Below are positions 18,679-27,549 of a stretch of DNA of 64,000 nucleotides, piece by piece; position 1 is the first letter of the stretch, and every line of letters begins with the position of its first letter. The translations under genes and the position numbers were made by a program. Source of the DNA: Candidatus Cloacimonas sp. Its GTDB lineage: Bacteria > Cloacimonadota > Cloacimonadia > Cloacimonadales > Cloacimonadaceae. The DNA lies in NCBI GenBank assembly GCA_035403355.1, contig DAONFA010000001.1, forward strand, positions 1 through 64,000, written 5' to 3'. The notes below the pieces were generated by a model. The model was not told the DNA's origin. It made no database searches and saw only the letters and a list, made by a program, of their open reading frames with translations.

Positions 18679-19464
18679 ATGTTTCAGACCGTTATTATTG
18701 CCAGTGGCAGTAAAGGTAATTGCGTTTTAATTCAAACCGAAAAGACCGCTCTGCTATTAGATGCCGGAATAAGTATGCACAGAATTATGGATTGTCTGGC
18801 ATCATTAAAGGTAGAGCCGGCAAAAATAGACGGCATTCTCGTAAGCCATGAACATTCCGATCATATCAAAAGCGTAGGAGCCATTTCCCGCAAACTGAAA
18901 ATACCCGTTTATATCAATAGACCTACTCTTTTTTCCTGTGCCGCGCGTTTGGGAAATGTGCAGGACAGAATAGCCCTTTTCAATACGGGTAGCAGTTTTG
19001 CGATTAAAGATATAGTTATAGAGCCGTTTTCTTCCATTCACGATGCTGCCGAGAGCTGTAATTTCGTTTTTTATCAGGATTCCGAACCCAAACGCAAATT
19101 GGGAGTGGCTACAGACCTGGGTTATCCTACTCAATTATGCCTTTTGAAATTAACCGGAGTAAGCACTTTAATTCTGGAAAGCAATCACGACGAAAGAATG
19201 CTGATGGAAGGTCCCTACGATTGGAAACTTAAACAGCGCATTCACGGAAATCAGGGTCATCTTTCCAATATGCAAGCAGTTGGCTTAATTTCTGCCCTGG
19301 TTCATCCCGGTTTAAAAAACCTTATTCTGGCACATCTAAGCGAGATAAATAATTTGCCTTCTTTAGCAGAACAGACAATGCAGGAATATCTGGATAGCAT
19401 CCGCAGCGATATAAAACTGTTTATTGCCGCCCAAGATAGACCTACAGCCCTGATAGATATTTAA
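18679..19464 (+). CDS. YycJ/WalJ-like metallo-beta-lactamase fold hydrolase
   Basis: A 261-aa single-domain metallo-hydrolase with the SHEHSDHI zinc motif, a downstream conserved aspartate in TDLGYPT, ESNHDE and HLSN. These match the YycJ/ExoR-type subgroup, several members of which are 5' exonucleases. The pairing with a YhaM-like exonuclease immediately upstream suggests a shared nucleic-acid turnover role, but that is inference. Confidence 0.85.
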   Translation: MFQTVIIASGSKGNCVLIQTEKTALLLDAGISMHRIMDCLASLKVEPAKIDGILVSHEHSDHIKSVGAISRKLKIPVYINRPTLFSCAARLGNVQDRIALFNTGSSFAIKDIVIEPFSSIHDAAESCNFVFYQDSEPKRKLGVATDLGYPTQLCLLKLTGVSTLILESNHDERMLMEGPYDWKLKQRIHGNQGHLSNMQAVGLISALVHPGLKNLILAHLSEINNLPSLAEQTMQEYLDSIRSDIKLFIAAQDRPTALIDI

Positions 19465-19805
19465 ATGGTCACCTTTCTTTGAGTTAAAATCGGCTTTTTT
19501 CAAGCCAATTCTATCTTTTCTTCCTTGCGGATAGCTTTCAAACTCTTTCCGCATTTACGGTTGCCTTCTGCCGATTTTGACACCAAGAAATTGTCTGCAC
19601 TGGCTTCTACTCTCTGGAAATTATCTTACTGCAATTCCATAATTATCAATCTATCAAAGAAATTCCATCCTTACTCTTTTGCAATTTGCAGCCATTGAGA
19701 TTCCCGTATCTTTCCCATATCGCGATACCGGAACGATACGGGAGTTATATCGGAAGATTATGAGGAAAATTCCGGGATGAGAAGACATCCTATATACTTT
19801 CCCTA

Positions 19806-20080
19806 TTGAAAAGATATAAAAGAAAAAAGAGGATTTATGAACAAAGAGAAAAAGAGAAAAAGAGATTGAATTTGGCGAGATGGCGAGATGGTGAAATAGC
19901 GAGACGGGAAGAGATAGATAGCGAAATAGATTTTTTTACAAAGAGAAAAAGGGAAAAAGAGGATTTTGAACAGAGAGGAAAAGAGAAAAAGAGAATAAAT
20001 TGAGAATGGAGAATTGAGAGTGAAGGGTGAACGGTGAAAAGTGAAAGGTGAACGGTGAACGGTGAAAAGTGAAGGTGACA
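19806..20080. repeat. Purine-rich simple repeats (AAAGAGAAAAAGAG and GTGAACGGTGAA)
   Basis: Irregular A/G-rich words, including GAACAAAGAG and GAGAAAAAGAGATTGAAT, then GGCGAGATGGCGAGATGG, then runs of GGTGAAC/AGTGAAA. The first word family recurs, reverse-complemented, at 46655-46725. It is low complexity and noncoding. Confidence 0.75.
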
Positions 20081-20201
20081 GAAGGGAAAGGAAAACTTAG
20101 GTATTCATATCATTTATAGAAGCACATTCAAGTTTATAAATCCCAAAAATCCCGATAATCCTGTTCATCCCAGACCTATTATTTTTCTCTGCCCTCTGCC
20201 C

Positions 20202-20224
20202 AAAAGCCCCTTAGGGGCTTTTTT
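20202..20224. terminator. Bidirectional hairpin AAAAGCCCC/GGGGCTTTT
   Basis: A perfect 9-bp stem with a 3-nt loop (TTA) flanked by A-run and T-run, so it can act as an intrinsic terminator on either strand. It lies between the convergent YycJ-like gene and priA. Confidence 0.7.
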
Positions 20225-20397
20225 ATTCGGAAGAACGATGTCCTCGTCGTTCATAAGAAACATCAACCCTCTAAACCTTCTCAACCTGCTAAACCATATT
20301 TTCCTTTTATGTCTTCTCAATATGATATGTATATAATCCGGCAGCCAAGAATCAGGTAAGAGATAACCTTTTATGATTGATAACTAAAAGAATAATA

Positions 20398-22767
20398 TTA
20401 CATTAAGTTATTGGGGTCAATATCTATCTGTTTACGAATATGGGAAGGGCAATTATAGGCAGAATTGAATTGCCTGATTGCCTCTTGTAATACGGTTACG
20501 GTTTGGGCTTTAAAAATTAGATGGTAGCGGTAATAGGAGCTGATTTTGCTGAAAGGAGCCGGAGCAGGACCTAATAGAAACAATTGAGGCACAGGAAATT
20601 GTTTATGTAATTTGTCAGCTGCTTCGTGAATATTGGCCACTTCCTTTTTTAACAGCTCCAGATTCGGACTCTGAAACAAAATTCTGGCTAAGCGGTAATA
20701 GGGCGGATAGTAAAGCTTTTTGCGGTAGCCCAATTCCTCTGTGGCAAAAAGAATATAATTTTGTTGACTGGCAGAAACAATGGAATAATGTTCCGGGTTA
20801 TAAGTTTGAATAATCACTTCTCCAATTTTGTCTCTACGCCCTGAGCGTCCTGCAACCTGAGTAAGCAATTGAAAAGTTCTTTCGGCAGCCCTGAAATCAG
20901 GCAAATTGAGCGAAATATCTGCCATCACGATGCCCACAAGGGTAACCAGTGGAAAGTCCAAACCCTTGGAAATCATTTGTGTTCCCAGTAAGATATCCAC
21001 TTCCCTGTTTTTCATACGATTATACATTGATTTATAGGTATCCCTTTTGCGTGCCGAATCCGAATCCATCCTTAAGATTTTTGCTTCGGGGAAAAGGATT
21101 TTCAGGTTCTGCTCTATTTTTTGAGTTCCCGGAGCTCCATAGGTGAAAGAATAGGAACCGCAATGAGGACATTTACGAGGACTGGGAATTGTGTTGCCGC
21201 AATAGTGACATTGCATTTCTTCACGGTCACGATGATAACTCATACTGATTTCACAATTCTGGCAGGTTATCAGTTTTCCACATTTCAGGCATTGCATAAA
21301 GGAAGAATAACCCCGGCGATTTTGAAAAAGAATAACCTGCTCCTTCCTTTGCAGGCGTTTATCTATTGCCTCTAAAAGGAGGGGAGAAATTAAGCTCTGG
21401 TCATATTCATCGCATAAATTTACTACTTGCACATTGGGCAGGCAATAATCCAGGGGACGGTTTTCTATTTTTTGTAATCTATACTTACCCGTTAAGGCAT
21501 TATGCCAGGATTCCAAAGCGGGAGTGGCGCTGCCTAAAATTACTTGGGCATTTTGCAGCTGAGCTCTCTTAATGGCTAAATCCCTACCTTGATAACGAGG
21601 GGTATTTTCCTGTTTGTAAGTTCCCTCATGTTCTTCATCTACAATAATTAAACCCAAATTCGGTAAAGGGGCAAAAACGGCACTGCGGGCTCCAATTACA
21701 ATTCTCTTCTCTCCGCTTTTAATTTTCTGCCACTGGATTAAACGGTCCTTTTCGGTTAGCTGACTATGCTGAATAGCCAGTATTTGTCCGAAATTACTTT
21801 GAAAGCGATCCACCATTTGCGGAGTGAGAGCAATTTCCGGAATGAGAAAGATAACGGTTTTATCGGCAGCTAAATAGCGTTTGATAAGTTCCATATACAC
21901 TTCCGTTTTTCCGCTGCCGGTGATGCCATAAAGCAGATTTACATTAAAAGTGCCGAAAGCATTGTTAATATCTGCTATGGCTTGAAGTTGAGCATTATTT
22001 AGCGCTATCTGTTTCACTTGCGGAAGACCTTCAAAAGAAAGAGATTCGGGATCAAAACGATGCGGTTCAATTTTTATGAATCCCTTTTTTACTAATGCCT
22101 TAACTGCACTGTAAGAAATGGTGGAACTGATATTGGACATTGGAAAAGAGTTCTCTTCTTCTTTAATTTGTTCCCATGCCTCCCGCTGTTTTAAGGGAAG
22201 GGAATCTTCCGCCACAGGGGGCTGCAAACGAATGATATAATTAACTGTTCGGGGCTTATCCTTATGATTAAGTTTGCGCTCAATTTTAATGAGACCCTGC
22301 TCTTCCGCTTCTTCAATTCTTTTATAAAGAGGATAGGAAGAAAGCTCTTTGCGTAAAGTTTTCAGATTGGCATTATCACTTCCGGCAATTGCCTTTTTTA
22401 AGGGAAGAAACTGTTCCGGAACTTCCTCCGCCAGCCAAATTACATTTGCTTCCAATTCAGGTTGCAAACGCGAAGGTAACATTGCAAAAAGTGCCCTGCC
22501 AATTGAACAATGATAGTAGTTAGCCATCCAGTAACCTAATTGCATCAATTCCTGGCAGAGCACGGGAACTGTATCCAAAACCTCTATAACTGCTTTATAG
22601 CTAATGTTTTTAGCGGTTTCAGGCACTGTTTTTCTGCCGCATATACCGGTCCATAAACGGCCTGAAAGATTTACTATTACTCTGGCTCCTTCCCTTATTT
22701 CCCCAGGTGAACAATAAACCAGTTCCCTCGGTATTTCTAATGGTAGATGAATGATATAATATTCCAT
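20398..22767 (-). CDS. priA: Primosomal protein N' (replication restart helicase)
   Basis: A 789-aa DNA helicase that reloads the replisome at stalled forks. An N-terminal DNA-binding region is followed by a DEAD/DEAH helicase core with Walker A GITGSGKTE and motif II DEEH, then a zinc cluster with paired cysteines (CLKCG, CQNC, CHYCG, CPHCGS) and helicase motif VI (QVAGRSGR). The length is normal and the C-terminus complete. No clear ribosome binding site precedes the ATG. The region upstream (22768-23065) is repeat-rich. Confidence 0.96.
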   Translation of the reverse strand: MEYYIIHLPLEIPRELVYCSPGEIREGARVIVNLSGRLWTGICGRKTVPETAKNISYKAVIEVLDTVPVLCQELMQLGYWMANYYHCSIGRALFAMLPSRLQPELEANVIWLAEEVPEQFLPLKKAIAGSDNANLKTLRKELSSYPLYKRIEEAEEQGLIKIERKLNHKDKPRTVNYIIRLQPPVAEDSLPLKQREAWEQIKEEENSFPMSNISSTISYSAVKALVKKGFIKIEPHRFDPESLSFEGLPQVKQIALNNAQLQAIADINNAFGTFNVNLLYGITGSGKTEVYMELIKRYLAADKTVIFLIPEIALTPQMVDRFQSNFGQILAIQHSQLTEKDRLIQWQKIKSGEKRIVIGARSAVFAPLPNLGLIIVDEEHEGTYKQENTPRYQGRDLAIKRAQLQNAQVILGSATPALESWHNALTGKYRLQKIENRPLDYCLPNVQVVNLCDEYDQSLISPLLLEAIDKRLQRKEQVILFQNRRGYSSFMQCLKCGKLITCQNCEISMSYHRDREEMQCHYCGNTIPSPRKCPHCGSYSFTYGAPGTQKIEQNLKILFPEAKILRMDSDSARKRDTYKSMYNRMKNREVDILLGTQMISKGLDFPLVTLVGIVMADISLNLPDFRAAERTFQLLTQVAGRSGRRDKIGEVIIQTYNPEHYSIVSASQQNYILFATEELGYRKKLYYPPYYRLARILFQSPNLELLKKEVANIHEAADKLHKQFPVPQLFLLGPAPAPFSKISSYYRYHLIFKAQTVTVLQEAIRQFNSAYNCPSHIRKQIDIDPNNLM

Positions 22768-23065
22768 ATTGCTACGGTTTTGCCCGGGCTGTAGTTTGTC
22801 AACTTCAAAAAGTGGAAAAATCAGCGGGAACGGTCATACCCTTACCCTCCGCTCTTCGTCCTCTGCCCAAAAGCCCCTTAGGGCGACACCGGATGGTTGA
22901 TCTCCTCGTCAACCCCTTCTTGTGCTTGAACGACGAGGACGTCGTTCTTCCGAATAAAAAAGCTCCAAAGGGCGACATTGGATGGTTGACGTCCTCGTCA
23001 ACCCCTCGTAAAAATGCGGAAAAAATATCTCTCCGCCCTCCGCCCTAAGGGGCTGTTTCCCGAGA
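22768..23065. repeat. Hairpin-repeat cluster including composite element copy 3
   Basis: Positions 22870-22952 hold the 83-bp composite in reverse orientation (CCCCTTAGGG, GGTTGAT/GTCAACC hairpin, CTTCTTGTGCTT linker, GAACGAC/GTCGTTC hairpin). A further partial copy with a GTTGAC/GTCAAC stem lies at 22984-23003, and CCCTAAGGGGC lies next to the stop of the secreted-protein gene. There is no coding potential. Confidence 0.85.
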
Positions 23066-26000
23066 TTACTTCATTAACAGCATTTTGCGGATTTGGGTAG
23101 AACTTCCCGCTTGGATTTTAGCGAAATAAATTCCGCTGCTTACCGTTCTACCGTTATTATCTTTTCCATCCCAAATTAGCTTGTGTTCTCCGCTGTTTAG
23201 TTTACCCTGAAAGAGGTCGCGGACTTTTTGTCCTTTCAGGTTATAAAGAGAAAGTTCCACTTCTCTGGTTGTAATATTAGAGAAGGCAATGGTAGTGGAA
23301 GGATTGAAAGGATTGGGATAGATAGATATCCTGGTAACCGGAGCTACAGTTAAATCTTCTGCGCTATCGGGTCTATTGGAGACCTTAATTATGCCGCTAT
23401 AAGTTCCCGGAGAAGGAGGTACGAAAGTAAAACTGGAGGCATAGTCATAACTGTAAATTTGGTCTGCCAGGTATATTTTTACGCTGTAATTTGCGGGCAG
23501 GTTTACCTCGCTAAGATTAAATTCTACGGGTGAATTAGAATAGCAGTCAAGTTTGAAGTGCCAGATTTTCTCCTGAGTAATTGCCTCGGCAAGGGGTTCC
23601 TGAAATTCTGCAGAAAGCAGAGGATCACGAAAACCGGTATCTTCTGCTGCTTCTCTGGTTAAATATAATTTCAGGGAAGGAAACGGTTTTACCGGCGCTG
23701 CAGGTAAATCCAGATAAAAATCGTAGCCATCAGTAGCAATGGGATTGGTGCCCAAAATGAAGGTATTGCTATCGCTATCTACGGAAGAAGCCGTAACCTG
23801 GAATTGCCAGAAATTTTCCGGAGGAGTAATTTCCGGTGCTTCAAAATAGGGGTAAAAATCAATATAAGTATTGAGGGCTTGGTCGCCATAGTATTTAATA
23901 TAAAATGCCTCAAAGGGCTCAATGGTATCTACTGCCTGAAACATTCCGTTACGATAAACAAATACGGCTCGGGAAACAAGGTTCTGAGCAATCATTTCAC
24001 TGTAGAGGAACTGATTGGTCTGGATCCGAAACCTTAAATTATGAACAGGATAACGGCAATAATGAGGATTGGCAATAAAATTCCAACCTGGTTCCAAAGG
24101 GAAGGAATCCAATTCCGTAGCACAAATATCGGCAGTGGCAGAAAAGAAATTAATCTCCGGAGCGTTAACCCAATAGGCAATGCCAAAAATGAGGTCTTCG
24201 TTTTCCAGCCAGGTTCCTTCATTGGTAGGGGTAAAAGCTACTGCCCCGGTGCCGTAAATACTTTCTACCGAGGGTATTAAAGATGGCCAAATAAGGGAGC
24301 GCGTTTGCCAGCCGGATTCATTATAGTGTAAAATCATCCGCGGTATAAGACCAAAAGTGTAAGTTGCCGCAAAGGTCTGCAAAAAGCCATCCACAGCATA
24401 ACAATCAACATAAAAACGGGCATTTTGCATATCTGCAACAGCAGGAACATTATAGCTCCAGCTGCTTTGACTGGCAGGTATATTTCCGGTTAAAAACAAG
24501 CTGTCGGTTTCATTTTTAACATATAAATCCAGATGGTCAATCAGAAAACTGTTTTGAGCGCTCCACTGGAAGTTTATATTGGTGCCACCTTGATAAAGAT
24601 GGTTGTTCTGATTGTTGAGAACTATTTTGGGTTGCAGGTTTCCCCAATACAAAGTCATAGTTCGCACACCCGTATTGGTAACGGTAAATTGATACGGTCC
24701 GCTGAATAGATTGTGCCAGGTTCCGTTTCCGGAATCGTAAAGATAAAGTTTTTCGGCACGGCTGAAATTATTGGAGGCAGTTAAATATAGAGGTGTATTC
24801 AGTTGTGTAGCATAAATTCTAAGCGTCCAGGTTTTAAGGTCTAAAGCTGGATCATAGCCACTTTTAACTTCGCGGGAAAGAGATGTTCCGCTGGAACTCC
24901 AATAAGGTTCCCAAAAACCTGCCCACACATAATTTGGTCCTGAAGGATTTGCTTTAGTTACATCGTAATAAGTATCCTGGCTATCGGAAGCATAAGGATT
25001 TTGAGCAAAATAAACAGTATCTGCCAAAGTAGCTGTGGAATTTGTAAGGCACAATGAATGGATAGGTCTAACTGCAGCCGAAACAGGGTAATTATAGAAA
25101 AATTCCTGATTATTGTTATTTGTGCAGCTAATCATATAATCCAAATTCTGACCGTTAGTAACATTGTAATCCCAAAAAGTGTAGGTGGTAGCTGTAGTAT
25201 TAGCTAATAGGGGATTAGACAGATAGGAATCAAGTAAAATATAATCCGATTGGGATGAAACTTTCCGGTAAACCTTGTAACCCAGATTATTGGTTTGTCC
25301 TGAAACACCCCAATAAAGACGCACAGCATTATCCAAACCGTGAGCCATAAAAGAATAGATATTGGCTGGAGCAGGAACAGTAGTAACTTCATTGGAAAGT
25401 AGCGAATAATTGCCGTTTTTATCCTTAGCTCTAATTTTAAAGTAATAGCTGTTCTGATAGCTCAAGCCGGAAATTGTAGCAGTTTCACAATTGGGAGAAG
25501 CCAGCACTGCATTATTGTTGCGATCATAAACTGTATAGTTATCATTGCCGATAGGAGTTGTGGCATAGAGCACTTCAAAAGTATCAAAATCGTAGCAATC
25601 AACAGGTCGCCAGCTTAAAGATATGGAATATAAAGATTGATTTTGAATAGCTAAACCTGCAGGAGTAGGAGGCGTTAAACCGTCATCCATTGCGAACATA
25701 TCATCCAAAACGCTATTCAGATCATAAATCCAACGCAGATAGTATAGATTGAAGTTATCAAAAAGATGGTCAAAATTCCAGCGCTGCAATGCTTCATTCC
25801 AGCCGTAAAACCATTTATAGGTGTTTTCGGTTAATTCATAAGAATTGGGTAATTCATCCATCTCTGCATGTAAAAAAGGATCATACACATCATAGTCAGT
25901 AGTTCCACTTTGCGTATATAGCATTTGATAGTTTTGAGAATAGGCAGGTAAATCAATATTGTTATTTACGGCGTAGTTATTTTCTCCGTCATCAAAGGTA

Positions 26001-26986
26001 AAAGGATATATACCATAATTTACTCCATAAAAATCGTTAAGAGTAACCTCTTGATGAAAACCTACGGTATTTGCCGGAATCATTATATGGTGACCTTTAT
26101 TGATCATATCCAGTTTACGGCTGGAAAGGTCTCTAATAGGTAAATTAGGACAGAGGCGATTATAACCGGCTGAAATTTGAACATTAGGATAATAGGGATG
26201 AAAATTCCAGTCGTAACTATGAATTTGAGGGGAAAATTCCCTAAAACTAAATACCGCTCTAAGCTGATCGGCAAATTGCTTATAACAAACATTGAAAGGA
26301 TGATTAGCTGTGCGGGTAGGATCAGATAGGGATTTGGAATTGGTATAAGTGCCTGAATTTGTCCATTTAACTTCTCTGCCTGCACCATTGATCAGTAAAA
26401 ATTGCCCATCCCAAATTTGAAATGCTTCCCAAGCAAAAGCCGGAGTAGGAAAATCATCACAAGGATGAGGAACGGTTACAATAATGGGTCTGCTGCCCGC
26501 AGGATTGTATAGATATAAACCCCAACCGTAAGCAAAAGCACCGCTTTCATCATCATAAGTATCAGTTGTCCCATTATCATCATAAAATTCAGCATTGGGA
26601 ATTTCGCGCAACATTCTATAGGAGATGCCACTATCTGTATCGTTAAAAATAACTACCTGATAGGGGAAACCTGCTGCATCAATAGCTGCCTGGGCTTCAT
26701 CAAAAGAAGCTGCTAAAAATAAGCTCACAATATTACCCCATGTAGTCAGCTGTTCAGTTGTAGGAATTACAAAATCCCCGAATCCGTTGGTCTGGTTATC
26801 ATAAGGTGCATAAGTATTATAGCCGTTTATAACCACCCCTTCCGCCAAATGAGAAATCCAATTGTCATAAGCGCAATTGGGTTCGTGCCCATATAGGAAA
26901 TGCTTTAAGGAAGCGGTTTCCTGAATTACTGCTGCTAAAGGTAAAACCAGCAGCAAGCTAAATATTATCATCCAATACCTTTTCAT
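23066..26986 (-). CDS. Large secreted protein with fibronectin type III-like region and sorting domain
   Basis: A 1306-aa exported protein. The signal peptide covers residues 1-20 (MKRYWMIIFSLLLVLPLAAV). The first 400 residues contain VPHPCDD, HSYDWNFH and KGHHIM segments that hint at a metal hydrolase, but I cannot name a family. A fibronectin type III-like domain lies near residues 435-535 and beta-rich regions follow. The C-terminus carries the sorting domain (SIYPNPFNPSTTIAF, YNLKGQKVR, SGIYFAKI). Probably cell-surface attached or released through a type IX-like system. No neighbour clarifies its role. Confidence 0.8.
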   Translation of the reverse strand: MKRYWMIIFSLLLVLPLAAVIQETASLKHFLYGHEPNCAYDNWISHLAEGVVINGYNTYAPYDNQTNGFGDFVIPTTEQLTTWGNIVSLFLAASFDEAQAAIDAAGFPYQVVIFNDTDSGISYRMLREIPNAEFYDDNGTTDTYDDESGAFAYGWGLYLYNPAGSRPIIVTVPHPCDDFPTPAFAWEAFQIWDGQFLLINGAGREVKWTNSGTYTNSKSLSDPTRTANHPFNVCYKQFADQLRAVFSFREFSPQIHSYDWNFHPYYPNVQISAGYNRLCPNLPIRDLSSRKLDMINKGHHIMIPANTVGFHQEVTLNDFYGVNYGIYPFTFDDGENNYAVNNNIDLPAYSQNYQMLYTQSGTTDYDVYDPFLHAEMDELPNSYELTENTYKWFYGWNEALQRWNFDHLFDNFNLYYLRWIYDLNSVLDDMFAMDDGLTPPTPAGLAIQNQSLYSISLSWRPVDCYDFDTFEVLYATTPIGNDNYTVYDRNNNAVLASPNCETATISGLSYQNSYYFKIRAKDKNGNYSLLSNEVTTVPAPANIYSFMAHGLDNAVRLYWGVSGQTNNLGYKVYRKVSSQSDYILLDSYLSNPLLANTTATTYTFWDYNVTNGQNLDYMISCTNNNNQEFFYNYPVSAAVRPIHSLCLTNSTATLADTVYFAQNPYASDSQDTYYDVTKANPSGPNYVWAGFWEPYWSSSGTSLSREVKSGYDPALDLKTWTLRIYATQLNTPLYLTASNNFSRAEKLYLYDSGNGTWHNLFSGPYQFTVTNTGVRTMTLYWGNLQPKIVLNNQNNHLYQGGTNINFQWSAQNSFLIDHLDLYVKNETDSLFLTGNIPASQSSWSYNVPAVADMQNARFYVDCYAVDGFLQTFAATYTFGLIPRMILHYNESGWQTRSLIWPSLIPSVESIYGTGAVAFTPTNEGTWLENEDLIFGIAYWVNAPEINFFSATADICATELDSFPLEPGWNFIANPHYCRYPVHNLRFRIQTNQFLYSEMIAQNLVSRAVFVYRNGMFQAVDTIEPFEAFYIKYYGDQALNTYIDFYPYFEAPEITPPENFWQFQVTASSVDSDSNTFILGTNPIATDGYDFYLDLPAAPVKPFPSLKLYLTREAAEDTGFRDPLLSAEFQEPLAEAITQEKIWHFKLDCYSNSPVEFNLSEVNLPANYSVKIYLADQIYSYDYASSFTFVPPSPGTYSGIIKVSNRPDSAEDLTVAPVTRISIYPNPFNPSTTIAFSNITTREVELSLYNLKGQKVRDLFQGKLNSGEHKLIWDGKDNNGRTVSSGIYFAKIQAGSSTQIRKMLLMK

Positions 26987-27094
26987 CTGAACTCCTGATT
27001 TCTTAGGTTCTGCAAATTTCTAAAATGCATTCATTGAGCGGTTTCAAATTTAGTCAAGAACAATATGCAGGTAGGGCGAAACCTGCTTCCGGAA

Positions 27095-27425
27095 AAAACG
27101 ACATCCTCGTCCGGAAAAACGACGTCCCCGTCGTTTTTATAAATATTTTAATCCTTGGTTGACGAGGACGTCAACCTTCCGAAAGAACGACATCCTTGTC
27201 GTTTTACTAATATGGTTGACCAGGAGGTCAACCTTCCGAAAGCGCGAAACCTCCTTCCGGAAAGACAACATCCCCTTCCGGAAAAACGACATCCTCGTCG
27301 TTTTTATAAATATCTTTATCCGTGGTTGACGGGGACGTCAACCTTCCGTAAAAAACGAGGTCAACCTTCCGTAAAAAACGATGTCAACCTTCCGCAAGAA
27401 CGAAACCTCCTTCCGAAAGAACAGC
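27095..27425. repeat. Cluster of about nine short hairpin repeats
   Basis: Clear GTTGAC...GTCAAC units start at 27158 (loop GAGGAC), 27215 (CAGGAG) and 27325 (GGGGAC). AACGAC...GTCGTT units occur near 27101, 27118, 27186 and 27287, with degenerate fragments after 27350. The loops differ while the stems stay paired. TTCCG follows most units. Confidence 0.85.
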
Positions 27426-27443
27426 ATCTTCTTTCAATCAATA

Positions 27444-27474
27444 TTTTAGCAGTCGGATTGCAGGACTGCTAAAA
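27444..27474. promoter_or_regulatory. CIRCE-like inverted repeat upstream of htpG
   Basis: TTAGCAGTC (27446-27454), exactly nine bases, and GACTGCTAA (27464-27472). The HrcA operator CIRCE is TTAGCACTC-N9-GAGTGCTAA, so this matches 16 of 18 positions, with the two differences compensating each other. The arms extend to 11 bp (27444-27474). It ends 4 bp before the htpG -35 box, so heat-shock control by an HrcA-type repressor is likely. Confidence 0.6.
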
Positions 27475-27478
27475 ACAC

Positions 27479-27506
27479 TTGACAAAAAGCCAGGATTGAT
27501 TATTTT
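27479..27506 (+). promoter_or_regulatory. htpG promoter
   Basis: TTGACA at 27479-27484, 16 bp, then TATTTT at 27501-27506. The AAGGAG ribosome binding site is at 27534-27539 and the ATG at 27550. Confidence 0.6.
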
Positions 27507-27549
27507 ATCTCCAGAACACAATGAATAAACAATAAGGAGATTAAACATA

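Larger units (their letters stand above)
19465..20397. other. 933-bp convergent gap with simple repeats
   Basis: No gene is supported. It holds a GATACGGGA-type repeat remnant (19701-19745) related to 46903-46955, purine-rich AAAGAGAAAAAGAG simple sequence (19806-20000), GTGAA(C/A)GGTGAA simple sequence (20020-20080), a perfect AAAAGCCCC/GGGGCTTTT hairpin (20202-20222) and an AACGAT/TCGTTC hairpin copy (20232-20251). Confidence 0.75.
26987..27549. other. Divergent regulatory gap with hairpin repeats before htpG
   Basis: This gap separates the divergent secreted-protein gene and htpG. Positions 27085-27425 are a dense cluster of AACGAC/GTCGTT and GGTTGAC/GTCAACC hairpin words, joined by TTCCGGAAA linkers. 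The htpG control region follows at 27444-27549. An apparent plus-strand frame over 27155-27472 is an artefact of the repeats. Confidence 0.8.
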
